A stretch of DNA of 12,993 bases from Phycisphaerae bacterium (GTDB taxonomy: Bacteria > Planctomycetota > Phycisphaerae > UBA1845 > Fen-1342). The stretch is taken from NCBI GenBank assembly GCA_016935035.1, contig JAFGRR010000202.1, positions 1 through 12,993 on the forward strand, in the 5' to 3' direction. The notes under the pieces were generated by a model. The model had not been told where the DNA came from. It searched no databases and was given only the letters and a program-made list of their open reading frames with translations. Below are positions 5,163 to 11,755 of the stretch, piece after piece (position 1 is the first letter of the stretch; each line of letters begins with the position of its first letter). The translations under genes were made by a program, and so were the position numbers.

Positions 5163-6269
5163 ATGCTTCGAACTCGTTCGATGTGGCTTGTTGGAGTGGC
5201 GGTAATTTCGGTGGCAGCGGCGGGGCTGCTGGCGGCAACGGCTTCTCAGTCCACCTCTTTGGCCAAGCACGGGCCGGGCTACGCCGGCTTTGAGAAGCTG
5301 GGCGACAAGGCGACGCTGACCGTGTTGCCGGTGGTGATGGGCGGCGAGGCCAATCGCGATGTGGCGGATGTCGTCGGTGCGATGCTCGAGGGCGCCGGCA
5401 TGGACGGCATCCACACCGTTGACGGCACCTTCAAGGCGGCCGAGGAGACGACATTTGAGGAACTGCCAGCGGCGGTCGGAGCCTGGGTCGCCAAGCATCC
5501 CCCGCAGACCGACTACGCGCTCTACGCGGAGTTTCTCGGCGCGCCTCATACCAGTTTGAAGGAGATTCGCATGGTCGTGGTGGACAAGGCCGGCAGCTTC
5601 GTCTGGGCCGATCACCAGACGCCCGAATGCACGATCTTCAAACGCGTCAACCCGCGCAACCCGATGACGTGTTGCGTGCTGGTCGGCGAGTGCCTTAACG
5701 ACGTGCTGCATCTGCCGAACGCGATCGGCACACCCAGCAAGGAAGGACGCATGGCCGCACGCTGGGCCGAGAAATCGGGCACGCCGTCGAACGAGGAATT
5801 CGACGCGATCAAGGACCGGCAAAAGGCGCTGAAGGCGGCGCTCAAGTCGGCGAAGCTGGAGGTATACCCAGTGCTGCTCGGCGGCACCGTGGACAGGGCC
5901 GGCGCCGAGCATCTGGTCGCGCTGATCAAGGGCGCCGGCCTGTGCGATGCCACCGTCGCGGGCACGGAACCCTGCTTCGAGATCAAGCCCAACTCAAACG
6001 AGCAACGCCGGCTGTGGGACCTCGCGAAGGCCTTCCAGACCCAGGTGCGCAAGGAGAAGCAGCAGGCCGACTACGCGCTATACGCCGAATACGCGATCGG
6101 CGGCGGCCAGGCGCATGCGGTCCACTTCATAATCTGCGACCGCTATGGTGAGTGGGTGGTCGTTGATTTCCAGAACAGCCACCACGACGACTTCAACGCG
6201 GTGAAGCCGGAATCGCGGGCTGATTGCGACGAGTTGGTCTTGCGGCGGCTGAAGGGCTATTTGCAGTAG
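5163..6269 (+). CDS. Exported protein with two tandem copies of an unrecognised domain
   Basis: A 368-residue protein. Residues 1-27 look like a signal peptide: RTR near the start, hydrophobic MWLVGVAVISVAAAGLLAA, then small residues. The rest is an internal duplication. Repeat 1 (about 50-183) and repeat 2 (about 230-367) both have a strand ending PVxxGG (56-61; 236-241) and DYALYAE (117-123; 303-309). Both also carry D-x2-G-x2-V-x2-D-x-Q with identical spacing (141-152; 326-337). A charged, Lys/Ala-rich linker (about 188-229) joins them. Cys residues in repeat 1 (C156, C170, C171, C177) are not matched in repeat 2. GGGAG at 5151-5155 gives a good ribosome site. I do not recognise the domain. 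Location is probably periplasmic, and expression is probably controlled by the adjacent TetR-family protein. Confidence 0.88.
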   Translation: MLRTRSMWLVGVAVISVAAAGLLAATASQSTSLAKHGPGYAGFEKLGDKATLTVLPVVMGGEANRDVADVVGAMLEGAGMDGIHTVDGTFKAAEETTFEELPAAVGAWVAKHPPQTDYALYAEFLGAPHTSLKEIRMVVVDKAGSFVWADHQTPECTIFKRVNPRNPMTCCVLVGECLNDVLHLPNAIGTPSKEGRMAARWAEKSGTPSNEEFDAIKDRQKALKAALKSAKLEVYPVLLGGTVDRAGAEHLVALIKGAGLCDATVAGTEPCFEIKPNSNEQRRLWDLAKAFQTQVRKEKQQADYALYAEYAIGGGQAHAVHFIICDRYGEWVVVDFQNSHHDDFNAVKPESRADCDELVLRRLKGYLQ

Positions 6270-6299
6270 GTGTCGGGGCGTCCTGTGCTTGGTGTGTTG

Positions 6300-6315
6300 C
6301 TCACGCGTGCGTGAG
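6300..6315. terminator. Hairpin after the exported-protein gene
   Basis: CTCACG / CGTGAG arms (6300-6305, 6310-6315) with loop CGTG lie 31 bases past the stop. There is no T-tract, so intrinsic termination is uncertain; Rho-dependent termination or mere structure is possible. An 11-base direct repeat GTGATTGGCGT follows at 6328-6338 and 6343-6353. Confidence 0.3.
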
Positions 6316-6418
6316 TGCTCGCGGCGTGTGATTGGCGTCTGAGTGATTGGCGTATGGTCGATCCGGGGCTGTCGCGGCGGGGCGCAGCGATGGCCTCGGG
6401 CGTGCGTTGCGGGGGTGT

Positions 6419-6446
6419 TTGGCGTTTGTTCGCATTGTGGTATGAT
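6419..6446 (+). promoter_or_regulatory. Candidate promoter of the helicase gene
   Basis: TATGAT (6441-6446) is preceded by TGG (6438-6440), making an extended -10 element. TTGGCG (6419-6424) lies 16 bases upstream as a partial -35. It lies about 25 bases upstream of the likely start codon. Confidence 0.45.
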
Positions 6447-6469
6447 GTCGCGGTCCGGTGGGTTCTGGG

Positions 6470-8821
6470 ATGTGCGACATGGACGTTGCCAGTTTCCTTG
6501 CAAGGCTTCAAGCGGATCGACATTACCGCGGGCAAATCGCGAGCGTACGCGTGTTACCGGCGCGGGCGGCGGACTTTCGTAAGCCGACCAGCGGTCTGCC
6601 CGAGCGGCTACGACCGTGGCTGGCCGAAGCCGGCATCGAGCAATTATACGCTCATCAGGCCGAGGCGTACGACGCTATTCTCGCAGGCGAGGACGTTGTC
6701 ATCGCGACGGGTACGGCGTCGGGCAAGACGCTGTGCTATCAACTGCCGATCATCGCGGCCCTGCTTGAGGATCGCGAGGCGCGGGCGCTGTATTTGTCAC
6801 CGGCCAAGGCGCTGGCCTATGACCAGCTTGGCGGGCTGGAGCGCCTCATCAGCGCCAGCGGTCTAACCGACGCCGTCAAAGCCGCCTGCTACGACGGCGA
6901 CACGCCGCAACACAAACGCCCGGCGATTCGCAGGTCGGCGAACATTCTGCTGTCGAATCCAGACATGCTGCATGTCAGTGTGTTGCCGTATCACGCCAAG
7001 TGGGCCGCGTTCTTCTCGCGGCTGCGTTACATCGTCCTCGACGAGATTCACAGCTATCGCGGAATCTTCGGCAGTCACGTGGCTGGCGTGCTGTGGCGGC
7101 TGTCGCGGCTGTGTGAACATTATGGCAGCCGGCCGCAATTCATCTGCTGCTCGGCAACCCTGGGCAATCCGCGCGAGCTGGCGGAAAACGTCACGGGCCG
7201 CCAGATGCGCGTCATAGATCAAGATGCCTCCCCACGCGGCGCCAAGCACGTGGTGCTGTGGAATCCACCCTGGCTGGAAGGAGCTCAAGTCGGCCGGCGC
7301 AGTGCGAATGTCGAAGCCATGCATCTGATGAAGCGTCTGTTGGAGGCGGGGGCCGGCACCATCACGTTCACCAAGGCCCGTGTCGTGACCGAGCTGATCT
7401 ACAAGTTTGTCACGGACGCGTTGCAGCGCCGGCGGCCGGACCTGGCGGCCCGCGTACGCCCATACCGCGGCGGCTATTTGCCGAACGAACGCCGCGAGAT
7501 TGAGCAGGGGCTGTTCAGCGGTCGCATTCTGGGCGTGTGCGGCACAAACGCATTGGAGCTAGGTATCGACGTGGGGTCGCTGGATGCGGCGATCGTGGTC
7601 GGCTTTCCGCGGACGTTTTGCAGCCTGTGGCAGCAGGTGGGGCGGGCCGGCCGCCGACAGGACGAGTCGCTCGCGGTCTTCGTCGCGTATGACGAGCCGA
7701 TTGACCAGTATCTGATGCGCAACGCGCAGTTCGTCTTCGAGCAGCCGCTCGAACACGCGATCGTCGATCCGCGCAATCCGCACATTCTGGCGGCCCAACT
7801 GCGTTGCGCGTCGTTTGAATTGCCACTGTCACGCGAGGAACTTGAATCGCAGGGCGACACAGCGGCGGCCGTCGCCGAGGCTCTGACTGACGAAGACCAA
7901 CTGGCCTTTTCGGCGGAGCGGTACTACGCGACGGCGAAGATCTCGCCGGCGGTAGAGGTTGACCTGCGGACGATCAGCGACGCGACGTACGCGATCGTCG
8001 ATACGACCGACGGGCGCAACGAGGTGATCGGGCAGGTGGATTCGATCTCGGCGCCCGAACTGGTGTATCCGGAGGCGATCTACCTCCACAAGGCCGAGAG
8101 CTACATCGTACGCGAGCTTGACGAGGATTTGCGGACGGCCAAGGTCGAACGCTTCGAGGCCGACTATTATACCCAGCCGGTGCTGGCGGACGATTGCCGC
8201 ATTACGCGCGAACGCGAAGACGATGAGACGGCCCTTGGCCGGCGTTGTTTCGGCGACGTGGTCGTGCAGTGGCAGACGACCGCATTTCGCAAGTTCAAGT
8301 ACTACACGCAGGAGCTGATCGGCCAGACCAAGCTGAATCTCGGTCTGCAACGGATCAACACGACGGCCTGCTGGATTCAGCCGCCCAAGGCCGCTCTCAG
8401 CGCGGTGACCGACGCCGGCCATAAGGTTTTCGAGGCGCTGAGCGGCGTTCGCAACCTGTGCATGGTTACACTGCCGCCGCTGGCGATGTGCGATCGGTTC
8501 GACATCGGCGGGATCGTGGATTCGGCGCAGCTCGGCGTCTCGACGATCTTCATGTACGACCGCTACGAGGGTGGCCTGGGCTACGCGCGGTACGCGTACG
8601 ATTGCCTCGAGGAGTTGCTGCACATGGCTCATGAACTGGTGGCCGGCTGCGCTTGCGAGGACGGCTGTCCCGGCTGCGTCGCGCCGCCGAATTTGCGCGT
8701 GCCGATACATCACGACCCGGATGTGTCGCGTGGATACGAGATTCCGAGCAAGGCGGCGACGCTGGCGCTATTGGGGGCGTGGGTAGGGGAGAAGAAGCGA
8801 CGTAGCGACGTAGCGACGTAG
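6470..8821 (+). CDS. DEAD/DEAH-box superfamily 2 helicase, MrfA/YprA-like with DUF1998 Cys cluster
   Basis: A 783-residue ATP-dependent helicase. Motifs in order are AHQ (61-63, Q-motif region), ATGTASGKT (79-87, Walker A), SPAKALAYDQ (110-119, Ia) and DEIH (191-194, Walker B). SAT (228-230, III), ALELGID (361-367, V) and QQVGRAGRR (388-396, VI) follow. The C-terminus carries C-x-C-x3-C-x2-C (C727, C729, C733, C736), the zinc-binding cluster of the DUF1998 region. This is the MrfA architecture; in Bacillus, MrfA works with the exonuclease MrfB in repair of mitomycin-type DNA damage. No mrfB-like gene is in the window. The ATG at 6470 follows GGTGGG; GTG 6458 or ATG 6479 are alternatives. The stop codon falls within an 8-bp tandem repeat. 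Confidence 0.93.
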   Translation: MCDMDVASFLARLQADRHYRGQIASVRVLPARAADFRKPTSGLPERLRPWLAEAGIEQLYAHQAEAYDAILAGEDVVIATGTASGKTLCYQLPIIAALLEDREARALYLSPAKALAYDQLGGLERLISASGLTDAVKAACYDGDTPQHKRPAIRRSANILLSNPDMLHVSVLPYHAKWAAFFSRLRYIVLDEIHSYRGIFGSHVAGVLWRLSRLCEHYGSRPQFICCSATLGNPRELAENVTGRQMRVIDQDASPRGAKHVVLWNPPWLEGAQVGRRSANVEAMHLMKRLLEAGAGTITFTKARVVTELIYKFVTDALQRRRPDLAARVRPYRGGYLPNERREIEQGLFSGRILGVCGTNALELGIDVGSLDAAIVVGFPRTFCSLWQQVGRAGRRQDESLAVFVAYDEPIDQYLMRNAQFVFEQPLEHAIVDPRNPHILAAQLRCASFELPLSREELESQGDTAAAVAEALTDEDQLAFSAERYYATAKISPAVEVDLRTISDATYAIVDTTDGRNEVIGQVDSISAPELVYPEAIYLHKAESYIVRELDEDLRTAKVERFEADYYTQPVLADDCRITREREDDETALGRRCFGDVVVQWQTTAFRKFKYYTQELIGQTKLNLGLQRINTTACWIQPPKAALSAVTDAGHKVFEALSGVRNLCMVTLPPLAMCDRFDIGGIVDSAQLGVSTIFMYDRYEGGLGYARYAYDCLEELLHMAHELVAGCACEDGCPGCVAPPNLRVPIHHDPDVSRGYEIPSKAATLALLGAWVGEKKRRSDVAT
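8797..8820. repeat. Three tandem copies of GCGACGTA
   Basis: Three exact 8-base units (8797-8804, 8805-8812, 8813-8820), followed by a degenerate fourth. The helicase TAG stop (8819-8821) lies at the end of the third unit, so gain or loss of a unit would shift the frame and change the C-terminus. Confidence 0.8.
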
Positions 8822-8858
8822 CAACGAAGGGAACGACGAGGGCCGCCGCTGCGGAATC

Positions 8859-8888
8859 AGAGCCCGAAGCGGCAGCGAGGGACATATT
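8859..8888. repeat. Dispersed intergenic repeat, copy 1 (left of trxA)
   Basis: The stretch AGAGCCCGAAGCGGCAGCGA continues GGGACATATT. It recurs at 9508-9536 with one base deleted and two substitutions. The pattern 'AGCCCGA..CGGMAGCGAGGG' is reminiscent of dispersed repeats I associate with planctomycete genomes. Confidence 0.7.
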
Positions 8889-8933
8889 GTCGTTAGCTAT
8901 CAGCTCTCAGAAGAAGCGTGCTCTGCCGATCGG

Positions 8934-8998
8934 AGCCAGGCCAGTAATGGCCCGGCTGACTCGCTGAGACAGCTCACCCGCCAATTGCTGGGTGGGCT
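8934..8998. other. Two strong hairpins in the helicase-trxA gap
   Basis: Hairpin 1 is AGCC-A-GGCC (8934-8942), loop AGTAAT, GGCC-C-GGCT (8949-8957). Hairpin 2 is AGCTCACCC (8971-8979), loop of 10, GGGTGGGCT (8990-8998), with one T-G wobble. They lie upstream of the trxA promoter, so they belong to the helicase 3' region or to an independent transcript. There is no T-tract. Apart from these, the ~300-base gap holds a dispersed repeat and the trxA promoter. Confidence 0.5.
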
Positions 8999-9044
8999 CG
9001 GATCGGCGCATCTTCGTGGTTGCCTCCGTCCCTGCTTCCGCCGT

Positions 9045-9073
9045 TTGACCCTATTGCGGGCGCCCACTAGAAT
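9045..9073 (+). promoter_or_regulatory. Promoter of trxA
   Basis: TTGACC (9045-9050) and TAGAAT (9068-9073) are separated by exactly 17 bases, a 5/6 match to each consensus box. This is one of the best promoters in the window and gives a leader of about 40 bases. Confidence 0.75.
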
Positions 9074-9123
9074 CGCGGCACAGGGAACTCGTCGCCACCA
9101 CACGTAGCTGATGGAGATCGTCA

Positions 9124-9468
9124 ATGGCCGGACAGAACACACTGCACTTCACGGATGACAACTTCGAAGCCGAGGTCCTTCAGGCTAACACGCCGGTGCT
9201 AGTGGATTTCTGGGCCGAATGGTGTGGCCCGTGCGTCATGCTGGCGCCGACTATCGACGAACTCGCCGATCTCTACGCAGGCAAGGTCAAGGTGGGCAAG
9301 GTCGACGTCGACAAGGCTCAGCAGCTTGCGATGCAGTACGGCGTTCAGAACATCCCGACGGTTGTGCTTTTCGACAAGGGCGAGCCCGTCGAGAAGATCG
9401 TCGGTGCCCGCCAGAAGAAAGACTATCAGGCTGCCATCGACGGTCGCATCGGAACATCAGCGCCGTAG
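9124..9468 (+). CDS. trxA: Thioredoxin
   Basis: A 114-residue cytoplasmic dithiol-disulfide oxidoreductase that passes electrons from thioredoxin reductase to targets such as ribonucleotide reductase. The active site is WCGPC (33-37), preceded by VDFWAE (27-32) with the buried Asp28. The cis-proline is in NIPT (76-79, P78), and a conserved GA (94-95) is present. Length and fold elements are those of classical TrxA. GGAG at 9113-9116 lies 7 bases before the ATG. It has its own strong promoter and appears monocistronic. Both flanks carry a copy of the same dispersed repeat. Confidence 0.96.
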   Translation: MAGQNTLHFTDDNFEAEVLQANTPVLVDFWAEWCGPCVMLAPTIDELADLYAGKVKVGKVDVDKAQQLAMQYGVQNIPTVVLFDKGEPVEKIVGARQKKDYQAAIDGRIGTSAP

Positions 9469-9507
9469 TCCAAAACGCCCCACGCGGCAGCGAGCGGCGC
9501 CCCCGCC

Positions 9508-9536
9508 AGAGCCCGAGCGGAAGCGAGGGGCATATT
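9508..9536. repeat. Dispersed intergenic repeat, copy 2 (right of trxA)
   Basis: Begins AGAGCCCGAGCGGAAGCGAG and ends in CATATT, the near-identical partner of 8859-8888 in the same orientation. It starts 40 bases past the trxA stop. The rest of the 9469-9709 gap shows no gene I can support. Confidence 0.7.
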
Positions 9537-9709
9537 CAGGTCAGTGGTTGGTGTTCAGGGCAAACCGACGACGTACGTGCACACCCGATTCGAGCCGGGG
9601 CGGGAAGATGACGGTTTAGTTGTTGTGTTACGCGGTCCAGCACATGGGCCGCTCACTTGCCATAGCCCAGAAATACACGGTCATGGCGTCGTCCGAACCG
9701 CAACTAGCG

Positions 9710-10816
9710 TTACAGCTTCGATTCCACCCAGTCGCAGATCGGCTCGAAGCCTTCGGTGCGTAGCGAACTGACTTCCCAGATGGGGCGGTCGTCGTCGAGG
9801 GCGTCGCGGAGTTGACGCACGGTTGTGTCGGCCCCTTCCAGATCGACCTTGTTCAGCACGAGGGCGGTCGCGATCTCCAGCACGCCGGCCTTCGTAAACT
9901 GCACGGAGTCACCCGCCCCCGGCATCAGAAGCAGCAGAACATCCGGCGCCAACTCGCGCACCTGCACGTCGTTTTGGCCGGCGCCGACGGTTTCGACAAG
10001 AACCACTTCGTAGCTGGCGGCGGCGAAGAGTTGCGCGATGTCGGCGCAGTGCGGCGCCAAGCCGCCCGCCTGTCCACACGATGCCAGACTGCGGACGAAG
10101 AGGTCGTGGTCCGGCTCTTTCGACATCATGCGCAGGCGATCACCCAATACCGAGCCGCCCGTGATGGGGCTGGATGGATCGACGGCAATGACGGCGACGC
10201 GTCGCTTGCGCTCGCGGAGTTGCCGAGCGAGTCGGCCGATGAAGGTGCTCTTGCCAACGCCCGGCGCGCCGGTGACGCCGATAAGCGCCACTGGTGACTG
10301 CGGTTTTTGAAGCTGTGAGAGGAGTGTTGTGTCACCCTCGGCGATGCGCGTGATGGCGCGGGCCAGGCCGACATCCGTGCTCAGATCGGGCGTTCCGTTG
10401 GTTTTGGCTTGTTCGGAGCGACGTTTGGCGGCCAGTGCGCGGATTTCATCGACGATTTTGGCCGTCGGTGTGCCGGGCGTGAAGATGCCGGCGATGCCCC
10501 TGGCGCGCAACGTCTTCTCATCGTCCTCGGGGATGATGCCGCCGACGACCAGCGGAATGTCACCGATGCCGGTCTGGGCGCAGAGCCGTTGTACCTCGGG
10601 CATGATCGTCATGTGCGCCGCCGACAGCAGGCTGACGCCGATGATGTCAACGTCCTCCTGGGTCGCGGCGAAGACGGTCGAAGCGGGCGTCTGCCAGAGC
10701 CCGGTGTAGATGACCTCCATGCCGGCGTCGCGTAAGTTGCGCACGATGAGCTTTGCGCCGCGGTCATGTCCGTCGAGTCCGATCTTCGATACGAGTACCC
10801 GGATGGGTCTGGTCAT
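9710..10816 (-). CDS. B12-binding domain fused to MeaB/ArgK-type G-protein
   Basis: A 368-residue two-domain protein. Residues about 4-135 are the cobalamin-binding domain of acyl-CoA mutases: KIGLDGHDRGAK (11-22) with the D-x-H-x2-G signature and His17 as likely cobalt ligand. SLLSAA (62-67) and VVGGIIP (90-96) complete it. Residues about 145-368 are a MeaB-like GTPase, with GAPGVGKST (183-191), DPSSPITGGSVLGDR (213-227), ETVGAGQ (275-281) and NKVD (322-325). MeaB proteins protect and reload B12 mutases such as methylmalonyl-CoA mutase. The order B12 domain then G domain is that of IcmF, but the mutase TIM-barrel domain that follows in IcmF is absent. The region after NKVD is only ~43 residues, shorter than the C-terminal arm of stand-alone MeaB. 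GGGAG precedes the ATG. It is divergent from coaE. Confidence 0.93.
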   Translation of the reverse strand: MTRPIRVLVSKIGLDGHDRGAKLIVRNLRDAGMEVIYTGLWQTPASTVFAATQEDVDIIGVSLLSAAHMTIMPEVQRLCAQTGIGDIPLVVGGIIPEDDEKTLRARGIAGIFTPGTPTAKIVDEIRALAAKRRSEQAKTNGTPDLSTDVGLARAITRIAEGDTTLLSQLQKPQSPVALIGVTGAPGVGKSTFIGRLARQLRERKRRVAVIAVDPSSPITGGSVLGDRLRMMSKEPDHDLFVRSLASCGQAGGLAPHCADIAQLFAAASYEVVLVETVGAGQNDVQVRELAPDVLLLLMPGAGDSVQFTKAGVLEIATALVLNKVDLEGADTTVRQLRDALDDDRPIWEVSSLRTEGFEPICDWVESKL

Positions 10817-10853
10817 GTCAGCTCCCGCGAAGTGCGTTCAAAGGACGCGGCCG

Positions 10854-10873
10854 GCCAGCGGTCGACCGCTGGC
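10854..10873. promoter_or_regulatory. Perfect 20-bp palindrome in the meaB-coaE divergent region
   Basis: GCCAGCGGTC joined directly to GACCGCTGGC, with no spacer. On the minus strand a TAAAAT (10880-10875) lies immediately upstream, so the palindrome would cover the start of transcription of the B12/MeaB gene if that is its -10. A matching -35 is poor. An operator or a leader hairpin are both possible. Confidence 0.5.
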
Positions 10874-11049
10874 GATTTTAGGAAATGCCGCGATTGACAG
10901 CCAGTGGTCGGCGCGGGACATTTGGTTCGTGGAATCCGGGGTGGTACGCTGCCGACGACGCGTCTGCGTCGACCAACGGGCCGTTGCTCCCTCCTTGTGA
11001 TTGTCGTCCGAGGGTCTCGCGCGGGGCGTTTGGCGTGAGTGAAGCTGCT

Positions 11050-11658
11050 ATGTCGGCGAGGCATAAGCCGATCATCGGTATCTGCGGCGGCATCGGTGCC
11101 GGGAAGTCGACGGTGGCGAGAGTTTTCGCTGAACTCGGCTGCCTGGTGATCGACTCGGACGCACAGAGCCACGAGGTTCTGGGCCGGCCGGAGGTCGTCG
11201 CGCAACTGCGCGAGTGGTGGGGACGCGAGGCGCTCACGGAAGCTGGCGAGCCCCGGCGTGACTGGATTGCCCGCCGGATTTTCGCCGATGAGAGCGAGCG
11301 TCGGCGGCTGGAATCGCTCTTGCACCCCTTGATTGTGAGGGAGCACCACGCTATTATAACGCGCAGTAAGTCGGACCCAGCGGTCAAGGCCATCATCCTC
11401 GATTCCCCGCTATTGCTCGAAAGCAACCTCGACGGCCTGTGTGACAAGATCGTTTATGTCCATGTGAGTGAAGAGCAGCGGCGGCAAAGGCTGCGCAGCG
11501 CGAGAAAGTGGGACCCGGGCGAGCTTGAGCGGCGCGAACAGTGCCAATGGCCGCTCGAACGAAAGCGCGGCCGGTCTGACTTTGTCATCAGTAATGAGGG
11601 ATCAGCCGACCAGTTACGCGGCCAGGTCGCCGATATTCTGGAAGAAGTTCTGGCGTAA
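11050..11658 (+). CDS. coaE: Dephospho-CoA kinase
   Basis: A 202-residue kinase that phosphorylates the 3'-hydroxyl of dephospho-CoA, the last step of coenzyme A synthesis. The P-loop is GGIGAGKST (13-21), followed by VIDSDAQSHEVL (33-44) with the conserved Asp pair, LHPLI (91-95), DSPLLLE (118-124) and a C-terminal R-x3-Q..R..DFVISNEG (162-184). Length is normal from the ATG at 11050. An in-frame GTG at 11035 (five residues longer) is possible, and the open frame further upstream has no CoaE character. A perfect TTGACA (10894-10899) upstream lacks a good -10. It is 97 bases before rho on the same strand; coaE-rho adjacency is familiar from planctomycetes. Confidence 0.94.
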   Translation: MSARHKPIIGICGGIGAGKSTVARVFAELGCLVIDSDAQSHEVLGRPEVVAQLREWWGREALTEAGEPRRDWIARRIFADESERRRLESLLHPLIVREHHAIITRSKSDPAVKAIILDSPLLLESNLDGLCDKIVYVHVSEEQRRQRLRSARKWDPGELERREQCQWPLERKRGRSDFVISNEGSADQLRGQVADILEEVLA

Positions 11659-11755
11659 CTAATTTCCCCGCGGATATTCCGTTTGAGCAGGTGGCGCCAC
11701 TGGGGCGTGCTCTGGAGAGCCCAGCGTCACGATGAAGTTTTGTGGAGTCATACCA

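Noticed and set aside
5112..5912. Minus-strand open frame of 266 codons
   Set aside because: Antisense of the signal-peptide-bearing tandem-domain protein, and it would run through operator 2.
7829..8713. Minus-strand open frame of 294 codons
   Set aside because: Antisense shadow of the helicase C-terminal half.
8797..8820. Possible CRISPR-like tandem repeat
   Set aside because: The units are 8 bases with no spacers; it is a simple tandem repeat.
8934..8998. Possible tRNA or known structured RNA
   Set aside because: Only two hairpins, with no cloverleaf, no T-arm consensus and no CCA-like end.
9544..9771. Small plus-strand open frame after trxA
   Set aside because: No ribosome site, and it overlaps the 3' end of the B12/MeaB gene in antisense; nothing supports it.
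10885..11049. In-frame 55-residue upstream extension of coaE
   Set aside because: CoaE proteins start close to the P-loop as from 11050, and the extension is Pro/Arg/Gly-rich with no conserved pattern.
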